Source of the DNA: Myxococcales bacterium
Lineage (GTDB): Bacteria > Myxococcota_A > Polyangia > Haliangiales > Haliangiaceae
Length of the DNA: 64,000 nt
Direction: 5' to 3'
NCBI GenBank assembly: GCA_016707895.1
Contig: JADJGV010000037.1
Span: 186,001-250,000, forward strand
The position numbers and the translations under genes are program-made. Below, piece by piece: positions 1-11,589 of this stretch (position 1 is its first letter; every line of letters starts with the position of its first letter). Below the pieces are notes generated by a model. It saw nothing but the letters and a program-made list of their open reading frames with translations, did no database searches and was not told the origin of the DNA.

Positions 1-824
1 CGGTCCCGTCGCTCGCCCGCCAGCGCTTCGAGTCGGTCTACATCGCGCTCACCCGCTCGGTCGAGGGGCAGTCGCTGTCGCCGGCCGCGCGCGCGGCGCG
101 CGCGATGTCGCTGGTCGCGAGCTCCACGCCGGGCCTGTCGCCGCGCGAGGCGGCGGCGGCCACGTGGTCGATGCTACCGGACGTCTACCGCGGCGGCCTC
201 GACCTGGTCGCGCCTCACGACGCGCGCACCGATCGCGACGGCGCCGCCGACATGCTGGACGCGCGGCCGGGCCTCGCGGGCCTGGCGGCGCGCGCCGGTG
301 AATCGCTCGGCTCGTTCGTCTCGCCCTCGATGGCCGAGGTGCGCGACGTCGCCGCCTCGGGCTTCGCGGGCAGCGGCGAGTCGGGCAGCGCCGGATCGAG
401 CGCGGCCGCGAGCCGCGCCGCCTCGCCGGTGTATGTCGAGAACGCGCCCGCCCGTCCGTCGACCCCGAGCCCGTTCTCGGCGCCACGTCCGGGCCGCGCG
501 TTCGGCCAGTTCGGCGGCGGCGAGCCCGAGGTGCCGGCCTGGTTCGAGTCGGCCGCCCAGCGGATGTTCTCGTCCGGTGACGATCGCGGCGCCGGCATGA
601 ACCTCGCGCAGATGGTGCTCGTCACCGCGATGCCGCAGCAGCAGGTGGCCGCGGCGACCCGTGGCACCAGCGCGGGTGGCGGCGGCGGCTCACCCGCACA
701 AGGGGCAGGCAAGCACGCGCCGGCCGAGAAGCCAGACGTCGAGCAACTGGCCTTCGAAGTCTATCACGAGGTCATGCACCTCCTCGACATCGCTCGCAAG
801 CGCAGCGGAGATCCATTCCAATGA
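1..824 (+). CDS. Unrecognised eCIS-locus protein, 5' end outside window
   Basis: The reading frame is open from the left edge (first complete codon at 3), so the true start lies outside. The visible part is about 273 residues: a helical N-terminal portion, a long Ala/Ser/Gly/Pro-rich low-complexity middle and a short C-terminal helix (PDVEQLAFEVYHEVMHLLDI). Such a conserved C-terminal helix after a variable region is familiar from proteins encoded just before the tube/LysM-adaptor gene in eCIS loci, but I cannot name a family. Its stop overlaps the next start by 4 bp (ATGA), so it is translationally coupled to the tube-protein gene. A structural or assembly role in the injection particle is inferred from position only. 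Confidence 0.7.
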   Translation, partial: VPSLARQRFESVYIALTRSVEGQSLSPAARAARAMSLVASSTPGLSPREAAAATWSMLPDVYRGGLDLVAPHDARTDRDGAADMLDARPGLAGLAARAGESLGSFVSPSMAEVRDVAASGFAGSGESGSAGSSAAASRAASPVYVENAPARPSTPSPFSAPRPGRAFGQFGGGEPEVPAWFESAAQRMFSSGDDRGAGMNLAQMVLVTAMPQQQVAAATRGTSAGGGGGSPAQGAGKHAPAEKPDVEQLAFEVYHEVMHLLDIARKRSGDPFQ

Positions 825-1336
825 CCACACTGGCGAAGCTCCACATCATTGGTCTCGAGGCTGGGGGCGATCTGGAAGCCCAGTACAACCCCAAGGAGGT
901 CGGGATCGACAAGTCGGTGCCGTGGCAGAAGTCGCCGACCTCGTCGGGAGACCAGCCCGAGCTCCAGTTCACCTCCGCCGAGGGCCGCTCGATGTCGTTC
1001 GAGCTGTTCTTCGACGCGTACGAGTCGGGTGGCAACGTGCACACGACCTACGTCGAGAAGCTGTTGGGCTTCACCCGGGTCATGGACCCGAGCAAGTCTG
1101 CCCCCGAAGACAAGCGCCGGCCGACCCGCGTGCGCATCGCCTGGGGCGGCGGCATCCCCGACTTCGAGGGCGTGATCGAGTCGGTCTCCACCAAGTACAC
1201 GATGTTCCTACCGAGCGGCGCCCCGTGCCGGTGCACGTGCTCGATCAAGGTCAAGGAGGCCTCGCGGGCCAAGGGCGCGAAGGCGCCTCCGCCCGCCGGT
1301 AAGGGTGGGGCGGCGCCGGCGGGGGGCGCGGCATGA
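821..1336 (+). CDS. Contractile injection system tube/adaptor protein (Afp7/Pvc7 N-domain-like)
   Basis: 171 residues. The start LAKLHIIGLE..., the early YNPKEV motif ('EAQYNPKEVGIDKSVPWQ') and the strand SMSFELFFDAYESGG are characteristic of the CIS tube-protein family, which caps or adapts the inner tube to the hub in Afp/PVC-type particles. Family members usually carry a C-terminal LysM domain; here the protein ends after the tube-like domain in an Ala/Gly/Pro-rich tail of about 25 residues, so the LysM part is missing. It overlaps the upstream and downstream genes by ATGA, indicating one operon. Confidence 0.82.
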   Translation: MTTLAKLHIIGLEAGGDLEAQYNPKEVGIDKSVPWQKSPTSSGDQPELQFTSAEGRSMSFELFFDAYESGGNVHTTYVEKLLGFTRVMDPSKSAPEDKRRPTRVRIAWGGGIPDFEGVIESVSTKYTMFLPSGAPCRCTCSIKVKEASRAKGAKAPPPAGKGGAAPAGGAA

Positions 1337-2454
1337 GCGGCGACAACGCCAACACCTCGACCGGCGTAAAGTTCGAGGTCAAGATCGGCGGCAAGGACGT
1401 CGAGGCGACGGACGTGATGACCATCCTGGTCGATCACGATCTCGATCTGCCCGCGATGTGCCTGGTCACGCTGAAGAACCCGAGCAACAAGTTCAACGAA
1501 GAGTACAAGCCCGGCGACGCCGTCGAGATCAAGCTCGGCGGCGGCACCCGCCGCAGCGACGCCGGCACCGGCTCGGGCGACACCGGCCCCGTCTTCAAGG
1601 GCGAGGTGGTCGGCATCGAGGCGCACTACAAGCAGGGCGGCGAGCCCAAGCTGTCGGTGCGCGCGTTCGACAAGCTGCACCGCCTGACCCGCGGGAAGAA
1701 GTCCAAGACCTACCAGAAGCAGACCGATCAGGACATCGCCAGCGCCATCGCCGGCCAGGCCGGCCTGTCCGCGCAGTGCGGCTCGACGCCGAAGATCAAG
1801 CACGAGCACGTCTACCAGCACAACCAGGACAACCTGTCGTTCCTGCGCACCCGCGCGGCGCGGCTCGGCTACTCGATCTGGGTCGACGACGGCAAGATGT
1901 TCTTCGACGCGCCCAAGCTCGACGCCGACTCGGGCCTCGAGTTCTCGTACGAGCAGCAGCCCAAGGACGGCAAGGGCGACAAGCTCAAGAGCTTCAACGG
2001 CCGGCTGTCGAACGCGCAGGTGGTCAAGAAGGTCACCGTCCGCGGCTGGGATCCGGAGAAGAAGGCGGAGGTCGTCGGCGAGGAGCAGGCCAAGGCCTCC
2101 AAGCTCGGCTCGAAGAACGCGGCGGCGTCGCTCGGCGATTTCGGCGAGGTCGAGACCTACGCGGTCGACCGGCCGATCGCCTCGGTCGAGGAGGCCAAGG
2201 CCATCGCCAAGTCGATGCTCGACGAGGCCTCGCTGAGCTACCTGACCGCCGAGTGCGAGGTCATGGGCAACAACAAGCTCAAGGCCGGCATCGTCATCAA
2301 GATCAAGGTCAACTTCGACAAGGCCGACGATCGCTTCAACGGCAAGTACCTGGTGCGCGGCGTGACCCACCGGTACAGCGCCGACAACAAGGGCAGCCAG
2401 GGCGGCTACGCCTGCTTCCTGCGCCTGGCCCGCGACGCGGAGAAGGGGAGCTGA
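1333..2454 (+). CDS. Phage late-control gene D (gpD/VgrG hub-like) baseplate protein
   Basis: 373 residues. N-terminal ubiquitin-like/beta-barrel hub domain (VKFEVKIGGKDVEATDVMTI), then a gpD core with the sequence HQLxQ/HNQDNLSFLRTRAARLGYS that is a hallmark of gpD and of the gp27-like half of VgrG proteins. In T6SS VgrG and Afp8 this domain is fused to the OB-fold spike; here the spike is a separate downstream gene, so the hub and needle are split. It would form the trimeric hub below the tube. ATGA overlap with the preceding gene and a 3 bp gap to the next indicate tight coupling. Confidence 0.86.
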   Translation: MSGDNANTSTGVKFEVKIGGKDVEATDVMTILVDHDLDLPAMCLVTLKNPSNKFNEEYKPGDAVEIKLGGGTRRSDAGTGSGDTGPVFKGEVVGIEAHYKQGGEPKLSVRAFDKLHRLTRGKKSKTYQKQTDQDIASAIAGQAGLSAQCGSTPKIKHEHVYQHNQDNLSFLRTRAARLGYSIWVDDGKMFFDAPKLDADSGLEFSYEQQPKDGKGDKLKSFNGRLSNAQVVKKVTVRGWDPEKKAEVVGEEQAKASKLGSKNAAASLGDFGEVETYAVDRPIASVEEAKAIAKSMLDEASLSYLTAECEVMGNNKLKAGIVIKIKVNFDKADDRFNGKYLVRGVTHRYSADNKGSQGGYACFLRLARDAEKGS

Positions 2455-2457
2455 TCC

Positions 2458-3177
2458 GTGCGCGCCGGCGGCGCTCGTTCGTGGGGCAGCGACCCGGTGC
2501 TGGCCGGCGTCTACTTCGCGATCGTCTGTCAGAACAAGGACGACGAGAAGAAGCTCGGGCGCATCAAGGTGCGCTTCCCGTGGCTCGATCACGGTGATCA
2601 GGACCAGGCCCACTGGGCCCAGATCGCCACGCCGATGTCGGGCAACAAGTTCGGCTGGTGGATGATCCCCGACGTCGACGACGTCGTCGCCGTGATGTTC
2701 ATCGCCGGCGACGTCCGCCAGCCGGTGGTGCTGGGCGGCATCTGGAGCAAGGTCGACGCGCCGCCCGAGCCGGTCACCGACGGCAAGAACGAGTTCCGCG
2801 GCTACAAGAGCCGCTGCGGCCACCGCTTCCTGATGGACGACAGCGACAAGCCGAAGGTGACCTTCCACGACAAGACCGACGCGCTGGCGCTGTCGGTCGG
2901 CAACTTCGCCAAGGGCGGCGGCGGCCCCAACGGCCACGACCTGCCCAAGCCGCAGGGCGCCGCCGACAAGGGCGTGGGCGCCGCGTCGATGAGCGGCAAG
3001 CTGAAGATCTTGTGCCCCTCCGGCAAGCTGACGATCGAGGGCATCAACGTCGAGGTCTCGGCGGACGAGAAGCTCGACATCAACTCTGCGGCCACCCTGG
3101 ATCTCAAGGGTGCCTCCACGACCGTCGCCTCGTCGGGCGCCAGCAAGTACGAAGGCGCGACGGTCAACATCGGATGA
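2458..3177 (+). CDS. gpV/VgrG-like OB-fold spike protein 1
   Basis: 239 residues from a GTG 3 bp after the hub stop. Residues about 10-110 form the gp5/gpV OB fold (VYFAIVCQNKDDEKKLGRIK, then RFPWLDHGDQDQAHWAQIAT and PDVDDVVAVMFIAGDVRQPV), typical of phage baseplate assembly protein V. The C-terminal part (KLTIEGINVEVSADEKLDIN...) is the short-period strand pattern of a gp5-type beta-helix needle. The protein should form the trimeric spike under the hub. A second gpV-like gene follows immediately, which is unusual. Confidence 0.86.
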   Translation: MRAGGARSWGSDPVLAGVYFAIVCQNKDDEKKLGRIKVRFPWLDHGDQDQAHWAQIATPMSGNKFGWWMIPDVDDVVAVMFIAGDVRQPVVLGGIWSKVDAPPEPVTDGKNEFRGYKSRCGHRFLMDDSDKPKVTFHDKTDALALSVGNFAKGGGGPNGHDLPKPQGAADKGVGAASMSGKLKILCPSGKLTIEGINVEVSADEKLDINSAATLDLKGASTTVASSGASKYEGATVNIG

Positions 3178-3181
3178 CGTC

Positions 3182-6100
3182 GTGATCAACCCCGATCGTC
3201 CAGACCCCGCCGCGATCCGCGCCGACAAGCTGCGCGGCGTGTGGCTCGCCATCGTCACCGACAACAAGGACGACGGGCAGCCGTTCCGGGTGAAGGTCAA
3301 GTTCCCCTGGCTCCCGGGCGACGAGAAGACCTACTGGGCCCGGATCGCGGTGCCGATGGCGGGGCCGGATCGCGGGACCTACTTCTTGCCCGAGGTCGAC
3401 GATCAGGTGCTGGTGGTGTTCGAGCACGGCGACGTCGAGCGGCCGATCGTGATCGGCTCGCTGTGGAACGAGAAGCAGCTGCCGCCCGAGACCAACGCGA
3501 ACGGCAAGAACGAGATCAAGGTCATCAAGTCGAAGTCCGGCCACCGGATCATCTTCGATGACACCGACGGCGCCGAGAAGGTGACCGTCGTCGACTCGAC
3601 CAAGAAGAACAAGGTCGTCCTCGACACCAAGGAGAAGACGGTCTCGATCGAGTCGTCCAAGGACATCACGATCAAGGCGTCGTCGGGCGACGTGATCATC
3701 CACGGCAAGAACGTCAAGATGACGTCCAAGACCGGCGGGATCAAAGCCGAGGCCACGGGCGTGATGACGGTCGCGACCAGCGGCGCGATCAACATGAAGG
3801 CCGACGCGACGATGACGATCGGCTCGAAGGTCACGATGCAGATGGCCGGCGCCTCGGCGAAGGGCGGGAAGGGCGGCGCCAAGGGCGCGGGCCAGAAGGG
3901 CAACCAGGCCAAGGAGCAGGTCAAGGACAAGGCTGGCAGCGCTGCGGGCGGTGGTGCGGGTGGGGCGGGCGCGGGCGGTGCGGGTGCTGGTGGTGCTGGC
4001 GGCGCGGGTGCGGGCGGCGCGGGTGCGGGCGGCGCGGGTGCGGGCGGCGCGGGTGCGGGCGGCGCCGGCGGCGCGGGTGCGGGTGGTGCTGGTGCGGGCG
4101 CAGCTCCGACCGCGGGCACGCCGGGACAGCGCTCGGGCGCAGCGACGGCAGGGGCTGGTGCCGGCGCGGGTACCGCGTCGACGGGTGCTGGTGGCGATGC
4201 ATCGACTGGTCAGACGCCGCAGGCGGGGACGCCGGCGGGCCGGGATCAGGCGGCTCAGAACGCAGGCGGGTCGGCCGGCGGCTCGGCGTCGGCCGGCGGC
4301 TCGGCGACGGCCGGTGGCTCGGCGAGTGCTGGCGGCTCTGCGGGCGCCGGAGGCTCTGCGGGCGCTGGTGGCTCTGCAGGCGCTGGTGGCTCTGCGGGTG
4401 CTAGTGGTTCTGCGGGCGCTAGTGGTTCTGCAGGCGCTGGTGGCTCTGCAGGCGCTGGTGGCTCTGCGGGCGCTGGTGGCTCTGCGGGCGCTGGTGGCTC
4501 GGCGAGCGCCGGTGGCTCGGCGAGCGCTGGTGGCTCGGCTGGTGGCTCTGCAGGCGCTGGTGGCTCTGCGGGCGCTGGTGGCTCTGCGGGCGCCGGTGGC
4601 TCGGCGAGCGCTGGTGGCTCGGCAGGCGCGGGCGGCTCTGCGGGCGCTGGTGGCTCGGCGGGCGCTGGTGCTGGCGGCTCTGCCGGTGGCTCGGCGGGCG
4701 CTGGTGGCTCTGCGGGCGCTGGTGGCTCTGCGGGCGCCGGTGGCTCTGCGGGCGCCGGTGGCTCTGCGGGCGCCGGTGGCTCTGCGGGCGCCGGTGGCTC
4801 TGCGGGCGCTGGTGGCTCGGCAGGCGCTGGTGGCTCGGCAGGCGCTGGTGGCTCGGCAGGCGCTGGTGCTAGCGGCTCTGCCGGTGGCTCAGCAGGCTCT
4901 GGTGGCTCGGCCGGTGGCTCTGCGGGCGCTGGCGGCTCGGCCGGTGGCTCTGCGGGGGCTGGCGGCTCGGCAGGCGCTGGTGGCTCAGCGGGCGCTGGTG
5001 GCTCTGCAGGCGCCGGTGGCTCTGCGGGCGCTGGCGGCTCGGCCGGTGGCTCGGCAGGCGCTGGTGGCTCTGCGGGCGCTGGCGGCTCGGCCGGTGGCTC
5101 TGCGGGCGCCGGCGGCTCAGCGGGCGCTGGTAGCTCTGCGGGCGCCGGTGGCTCGGCGGGCGCTGGCGGCTCGGCGGGCGCTGGCGGCTCGGCCGGTGGC
5201 TCTGCGGGCGCCGGCGGCTCTGCGGGCGCTGGTAGCTCTGCGGGCGCTGGCGGCTCAGCCGGCGCGGGTGGCTCTGCGGGCGCTGGCGGCTCTGCCGGTG
5301 GCTCTGCGGGCGCCGGTGGCTCTGCGGGCGCAGGCGGCTCGGCCGGTGGCTCTGCGGGCGCCGGCGGCTCGGCCGGTGGCTCAGCGGGCGCTGGCGGTTC
5401 GGCCGGTGGCTCTGCGGGCGCTGGCGGCTCTGCGGGCGCCGGTGGCTCAGCGGGCGCTGGCGGCTCCGCCGGTGGCTCCGCGGGCGCTGGTGGCTCGGCA
5501 GGCGCTGGCGGCTCGGCTGGCGCTGGTGGCTCGGCTGGCGCTGGTGGCTCGGCTGGCGCCGGCGGCTCGGCTGGCGCTGGTGGCTCGGCAGGCGCTGGCG
5601 GCTCGGCTGGCGCTGGTGGCTCGGCTGGCGCTGGTGGCTCGGCTGGCGCCGGCGGCGCAGCCTCCGGCGGTGGCTCTGCCGGCGGCTCAGCGAGCGCAGG
5701 CGCGGGCGGCGCAGCCTCCGGCGGCGGCTCGGCCGGTGGCTCGGCGTCTACCAGCGCGGGCGGCTCGGCCTCGGCTGGCGGCTCGGCGTCGGCCGGCAGC
5801 GCGGCAGGCGCCCAGGACGGCGCGTCGGTCGGCGCGGGCGCGTCGTCGGCCAGCGACGGCGCGGCGTCGGCGGGCTCCGCGAGCAGCGGCGCGGTCAAGG
5901 GCAGCTCGTCCGTCGACGGCTCCGTCTCGAGCGGCGCCTCCGCGGGCAGCAACGCCCGCGCCGCGACCAACGCCGGCGCCCAGGCCGAGGCCAGCGTCGA
6001 CCGTGGCACCACCGCGCCGTCGATGGACGGCGTCGGCAACGCCGAGGTCTCCGCGGTCGCGCGGGGCGACGTTTCGACGGCCGCTGGTGGTGGCACCGCG

Positions 6101-6706
6101 GGTGCGATCGCCACTGGCGACGCCTCGGTCGCGACGTCGACGCTCGACAGCGCGCCCGACGCCTCGGTGGCGACCGACGCGCAGGCCCGCGCCCAGGCGC
6201 GCGTGCAGAGCGACACCGGCGCCGACGACGTGATGTCGGCCCGCGATCGCGCCACGTCGCGCGTCAACAGCGAGACCGACTCGGCCGAGTCGAGCGCGCG
6301 CGCCGCGGTCGACGTGGAGGCCCACGCCCAGGCGCAGGCCGCGCCGGTGACCCAGGTCGGTGAGGACGCCCAGGCCCAGGTCCGCGCGCAGACCAAGCCG
6401 GTCGATGACGCCCAGGCGCGCGTCGACGCGGGCCGCGCCCAGGCCGAGGGCAAGAAGGCCGAGGTCGAGGGCCACGTGGCCTTCGCCGAGGAGGCGCGCG
6501 CGCGTCCCGCCGCCACCGGCGAGGCCGTCGTCGCCGACTCGTTCGAGGCGACGCGCGGCGTGCGCGACGCCCAGGGCGCGACCGATCGGGCCCGCGATCT
6601 GGCCGTCGATCGCGCCACCAGCGCCGCCGACGTCCAGGGCTCGGTCGACGCCGAGATCGAGGTCAACGATCCGACCTCGCTCGGCGACAAGCTGAAGCCG
6701 ACGTGA
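3182..6706 (+). CDS. gpV-like spike protein 2 with giant Gly-Ala-Ser repeat domain
   Basis: 1174 residues. I chose the GTG at 3182, 4 bp after the previous stop, because the OB-fold begins directly there (INPDRPDPAAIRADKLRGVW). Residues about 15-110 are a gpV OB fold (VKFPWLPGDEKTYWARIAVP, LPEVDDQVLVVFEHGDVERP), about 150-245 a beta-helix (SIESSKDITIKASSGDVIIH). From about residue 250 to 880 the protein is almost only GGSAGA/GAGGA-type repeats. The last 295 residues are Ala/Asp/Arg/Gln-rich and probably helical (QAQAQV, ARVDAG). No effector domain was recognised. A long flexible extension on a spike could decorate the tip or carry cargo; this is speculation. Operon member. Confidence 0.8.
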   Translation: MINPDRPDPAAIRADKLRGVWLAIVTDNKDDGQPFRVKVKFPWLPGDEKTYWARIAVPMAGPDRGTYFLPEVDDQVLVVFEHGDVERPIVIGSLWNEKQLPPETNANGKNEIKVIKSKSGHRIIFDDTDGAEKVTVVDSTKKNKVVLDTKEKTVSIESSKDITIKASSGDVIIHGKNVKMTSKTGGIKAEATGVMTVATSGAINMKADATMTIGSKVTMQMAGASAKGGKGGAKGAGQKGNQAKEQVKDKAGSAAGGGAGGAGAGGAGAGGAGGAGAGGAGAGGAGAGGAGAGGAGGAGAGGAGAGAAPTAGTPGQRSGAATAGAGAGAGTASTGAGGDASTGQTPQAGTPAGRDQAAQNAGGSAGGSASAGGSATAGGSASAGGSAGAGGSAGAGGSAGAGGSAGASGSAGASGSAGAGGSAGAGGSAGAGGSAGAGGSASAGGSASAGGSAGGSAGAGGSAGAGGSAGAGGSASAGGSAGAGGSAGAGGSAGAGAGGSAGGSAGAGGSAGAGGSAGAGGSAGAGGSAGAGGSAGAGGSAGAGGSAGAGGSAGAGGSAGAGASGSAGGSAGSGGSAGGSAGAGGSAGGSAGAGGSAGAGGSAGAGGSAGAGGSAGAGGSAGGSAGAGGSAGAGGSAGGSAGAGGSAGAGSSAGAGGSAGAGGSAGAGGSAGGSAGAGGSAGAGSSAGAGGSAGAGGSAGAGGSAGGSAGAGGSAGAGGSAGGSAGAGGSAGGSAGAGGSAGGSAGAGGSAGAGGSAGAGGSAGGSAGAGGSAGAGGSAGAGGSAGAGGSAGAGGSAGAGGSAGAGGSAGAGGSAGAGGSAGAGGAASGGGSAGGSASAGAGGAASGGGSAGGSASTSAGGSASAGGSASAGSAAGAQDGASVGAGASSASDGAASAGSASSGAVKGSSSVDGSVSSGASAGSNARAATNAGAQAEASVDRGTTAPSMDGVGNAEVSAVARGDVSTAAGGGTAGAIATGDASVATSTLDSAPDASVATDAQARAQARVQSDTGADDVMSARDRATSRVNSETDSAESSARAAVDVEAHAQAQAAPVTQVGEDAQAQVRAQTKPVDDAQARVDAGRAQAEGKKAEVEGHVAFAEEARARPAATGEAVVADSFEATRGVRDAQGATDRARDLAVDRATSAADVQGSVDAEIEVNDPTSLGDKLKPT
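3937..5815 (+). repeat. Tandem degenerate GGTGGCTCTGCGGGCGCT-type repeats inside spike gene
   Basis: About 1.9 kb of imperfect tandem units of 9 to 18 bp, coding for GGSAGA, GGS and GAGGA blocks. Codons vary synonymously (GCTCTG/GCTCGG, GGCGCC/GGCGCT), so the amino-acid repeat is better conserved than the DNA. Slippage or recombination between units would change the domain length in steps of 3 or 6 residues without breaking the frame. Confidence 0.9.
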
Positions 6707-6915
6707 CCCGCGCGCGCCTCGTGCGCGCCACGCACGTGCCACGTCCGTTCGCGCGTTGACGCGTCGCGTCGGCGCGCGCGGGGTGATGCCGGCAGGTGCC
6801 GTGTTCTTCCGCCTGGTTCGGACGGGAAAAGACCCGTCGACGCGTTGACCGTGCGCGGGACCCTTCCATAGGATGTGTCTCGCTTCGGAATTGTTCCGAC
6901 GCGAAAGGATCTCCG

Positions 6916-7101
6916 GTGGACGAGGAAGAGCTGATCGCGTGGCAGGACGTGCTCGACATGATCGTCGCGGGGCGACCCAACGATCTGGCCTGCCCGTACT
7001 GCCGCCACCGCCCGTTGCTCGTCGAGGAGGTCGACTACTCGACCAAGATCTCGTGCAGCAAGTGCGGCAAGTACTTGCAGGGTCGCTTCGCGCAGCAGTA
7101 G
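6916..7101 (+). CDS. Small zinc-ribbon protein in the baseplate operon
   Basis: 61 residues. Start GTG 6916 is preceded by AAAGGA about 8 bp upstream, which decides the start over a longer in-frame extension from 6796. Two CxxC pairs (LACPYCRHR and ISCSKCGKYLQG) spaced 16 residues apart form a zinc-ribbon/rubredoxin-like knuckle; the N-terminal half is a charged helix (DEEELIAWQDVLDMI). Function unknown. It sits between spike and gp25 genes, separated by a 209 bp gap upstream, and shares the zinc-ribbon idea with the FHA proteins at 13390 and 16011. Confidence 0.7.
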   Translation: MDEEELIAWQDVLDMIVAGRPNDLACPYCRHRPLLVEEVDYSTKISCSKCGKYLQGRFAQQ

Positions 7102-7195
7102 CCACACCGCCACCGAGCCGGCACGCGGGGGACGCAGGCCGGCTCGTTCTCACACACGCACGTGACCGACCCCCGGGTTCGGTCGAGGGAGCCTG

Positions 7196-7609
7196 ATGTC
7201 CGACGATCGCTCGTTTCTCGGCAAGGGATGGCGCTTTCCGGTCGCCATCAACTTGACCGGCGGCATCGCGTCGTCCTCGCTCGAGGAGAACATCCGCGAG
7301 TCGATCTTCATCATCCTCGGGACCGCGCCCGGCGAGCGCGTGCAGCGGCCCGACTTCGGCTGCCGGATCCACGACCTGATGTTCGAGCCGAACAACTACG
7401 CGACGTCGGCCCGCGCCGAGTACTACTGCGAAGAGGCGCTCTACAAGTACGAGCCCCGCATCTCGGAGCTGGCGGTCAAGGCCGCGCCCAACCCGCACGA
7501 GCCCAACCGCCTCGACATCCGGATCAACTACACGATCATCGGCCAGACCTACCCCAAGAACCTGGTCTACCCCTTCTACCTGCGGAAGCCCGACGAGGCG
7601 AAACCATGA
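7196..7609 (+). CDS. GPW/gp25 family baseplate wedge protein
   Basis: 137 residues. Contains the gp25 core: LEENIRESIFIILGTAPGER followed by VQRPDFGCRIHDLMFEP, which is the conserved 'T..GER...P.FG' signature of gp25/Afp9/TssE proteins. It would sit in the baseplate wedge and nucleate sheath polymerisation. A GAGGGAGC ribosome-binding site lies 3 to 10 bp before the ATG. It is followed 40 bp later by the J-like baseplate gene. Confidence 0.92.
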   Translation: MSDDRSFLGKGWRFPVAINLTGGIASSSLEENIRESIFIILGTAPGERVQRPDFGCRIHDLMFEPNNYATSARAEYYCEEALYKYEPRISELAVKAAPNPHEPNRLDIRINYTIIGQTYPKNLVYPFYLRKPDEAKP

Positions 7610-7649
7610 TCGCTTCCGGTAGCCCGTCGACCCCCAGCGAGCGCGCCCC

Positions 7650-10678
<3,029 letters not shown>

Positions 10679-10679
<1 letters not shown>

Positions 10680-11551
10680 TGGCGACCGAGCTCATCAACC
10701 GCAAGGTCGTGCGCGTGCCCGAGGTCAACGGCCTCGGGATCGCGAAGGCCCGCATCATCCTCGAGGACGCCGGCCTCAAGAAGGTCGCGGTGCTGTACCG
10801 CGAGGGGTACGAGGAGCACGACACCGTCGTCGACCAGCGGCCCGCGCGCGGCCAGATGGTCTACGAGACCACCGAGGTCGTGCTGTGGATCGCCCGCCGC
10901 GGCTACCTGCAGCACCTGCCGGCGCTGTACCGCCGCTCCGACGCCGTCGGCCACAACGTCGTCCGCGACCTGTGCTTCCTGTTCGAGCACATGTTCGGCG
11001 CGATCGCCGAGAAGATCGAGGACAACGCCCGGTACTACGACCCGCACACCACGCCGAACGAGTTCCTGACCTGGCTGGCGTCGTGGATGGCGTTCACGGT
11101 GGACCTCGACTGGCCCGACGAGCGCAAGCGGGCGTTGATCAAGCGCGCCGTCGACCTCTACCGGATCCGCGGCACCAAGCGCGCGCTCACGTTGTTCCTG
11201 AAGCTGTTCACCGGCTACGAGCCGACGATCGACGAGAACGTCTGGCCGTTCAAGGGCTTCCGTGTCGAGAGCGAGGCCCGCATCGGCATCGACTCGGTGA
11301 TCCTGCCGCCGGTCAACCTGGCCCACTGCTACGTCATCACGGTGCCGGTCGCCTTCGACAAGGTCACGCCCGAGCTGGTGCTGCGCATCCACCAGATCGT
11401 GTCGATGGAGAAGCCGACCCACACCCACTACTACCTGAAGTTCCTCGAAGAAGATGGCGACGTCGAGCTGCGCGAGTTCTTCGTGATCGGCGCCCGGTCC
11501 GGCATCGGCATCGGCGCCGAGGTCATCGAGCCCCTCGACGGCGACCGCTAG
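10679..11551 (+). CDS. PASTA domain fused to phage tail protein I-like baseplate protein
   Basis: 290 residues, starting at the ATG overlapping the previous stop (TAATG). Residues about 8-72 read as one PASTA domain (VRVPEVNGLGIAKARIILED, VVDQRPARGQMVYETTEVVL). The rest is a tail-protein-I domain: LPALYRRSDAVGHNVVRDLC, the PNEFLTWLASWMAF stretch and RIRGTKRALTLFLKLFTGYE, then ESEARIGIDSVILP and THTHYYLKF. Tail protein I links wedges to fibres. PASTA domains bind peptidoglycan or mediate self-association in other proteins, so this fusion may give the baseplate a wall contact; that step is inference. Confidence 0.82.
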
Positions 11552-11589
11552 GCCCGCCTCCTCGCCACGCCCCAGTCTGGAGCACGTCC

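Noticed and set aside
770..790. HExxH motif (YHEVMHLL) in the first protein suggesting a zinc protease
   Set aside because: It lies in a short C-terminal helix after low-complexity sequence, with no third ligand or protease fold around it; probably chance.
3937..5815. Possible CRISPR-like array
   Set aside because: Units are 9 to 18 bp, contiguous, in frame and with no spacers; this is a coding repeat.
4255..7113. Minus-strand open frame of about 950 codons with PAEPPA repeats
   Set aside because: It is the complement of the Gly-Ala-Ser repeat in a spike gene with a good OB-fold. High GC and repeat composition keep this frame open; no domain, start signal or operon context supports it.
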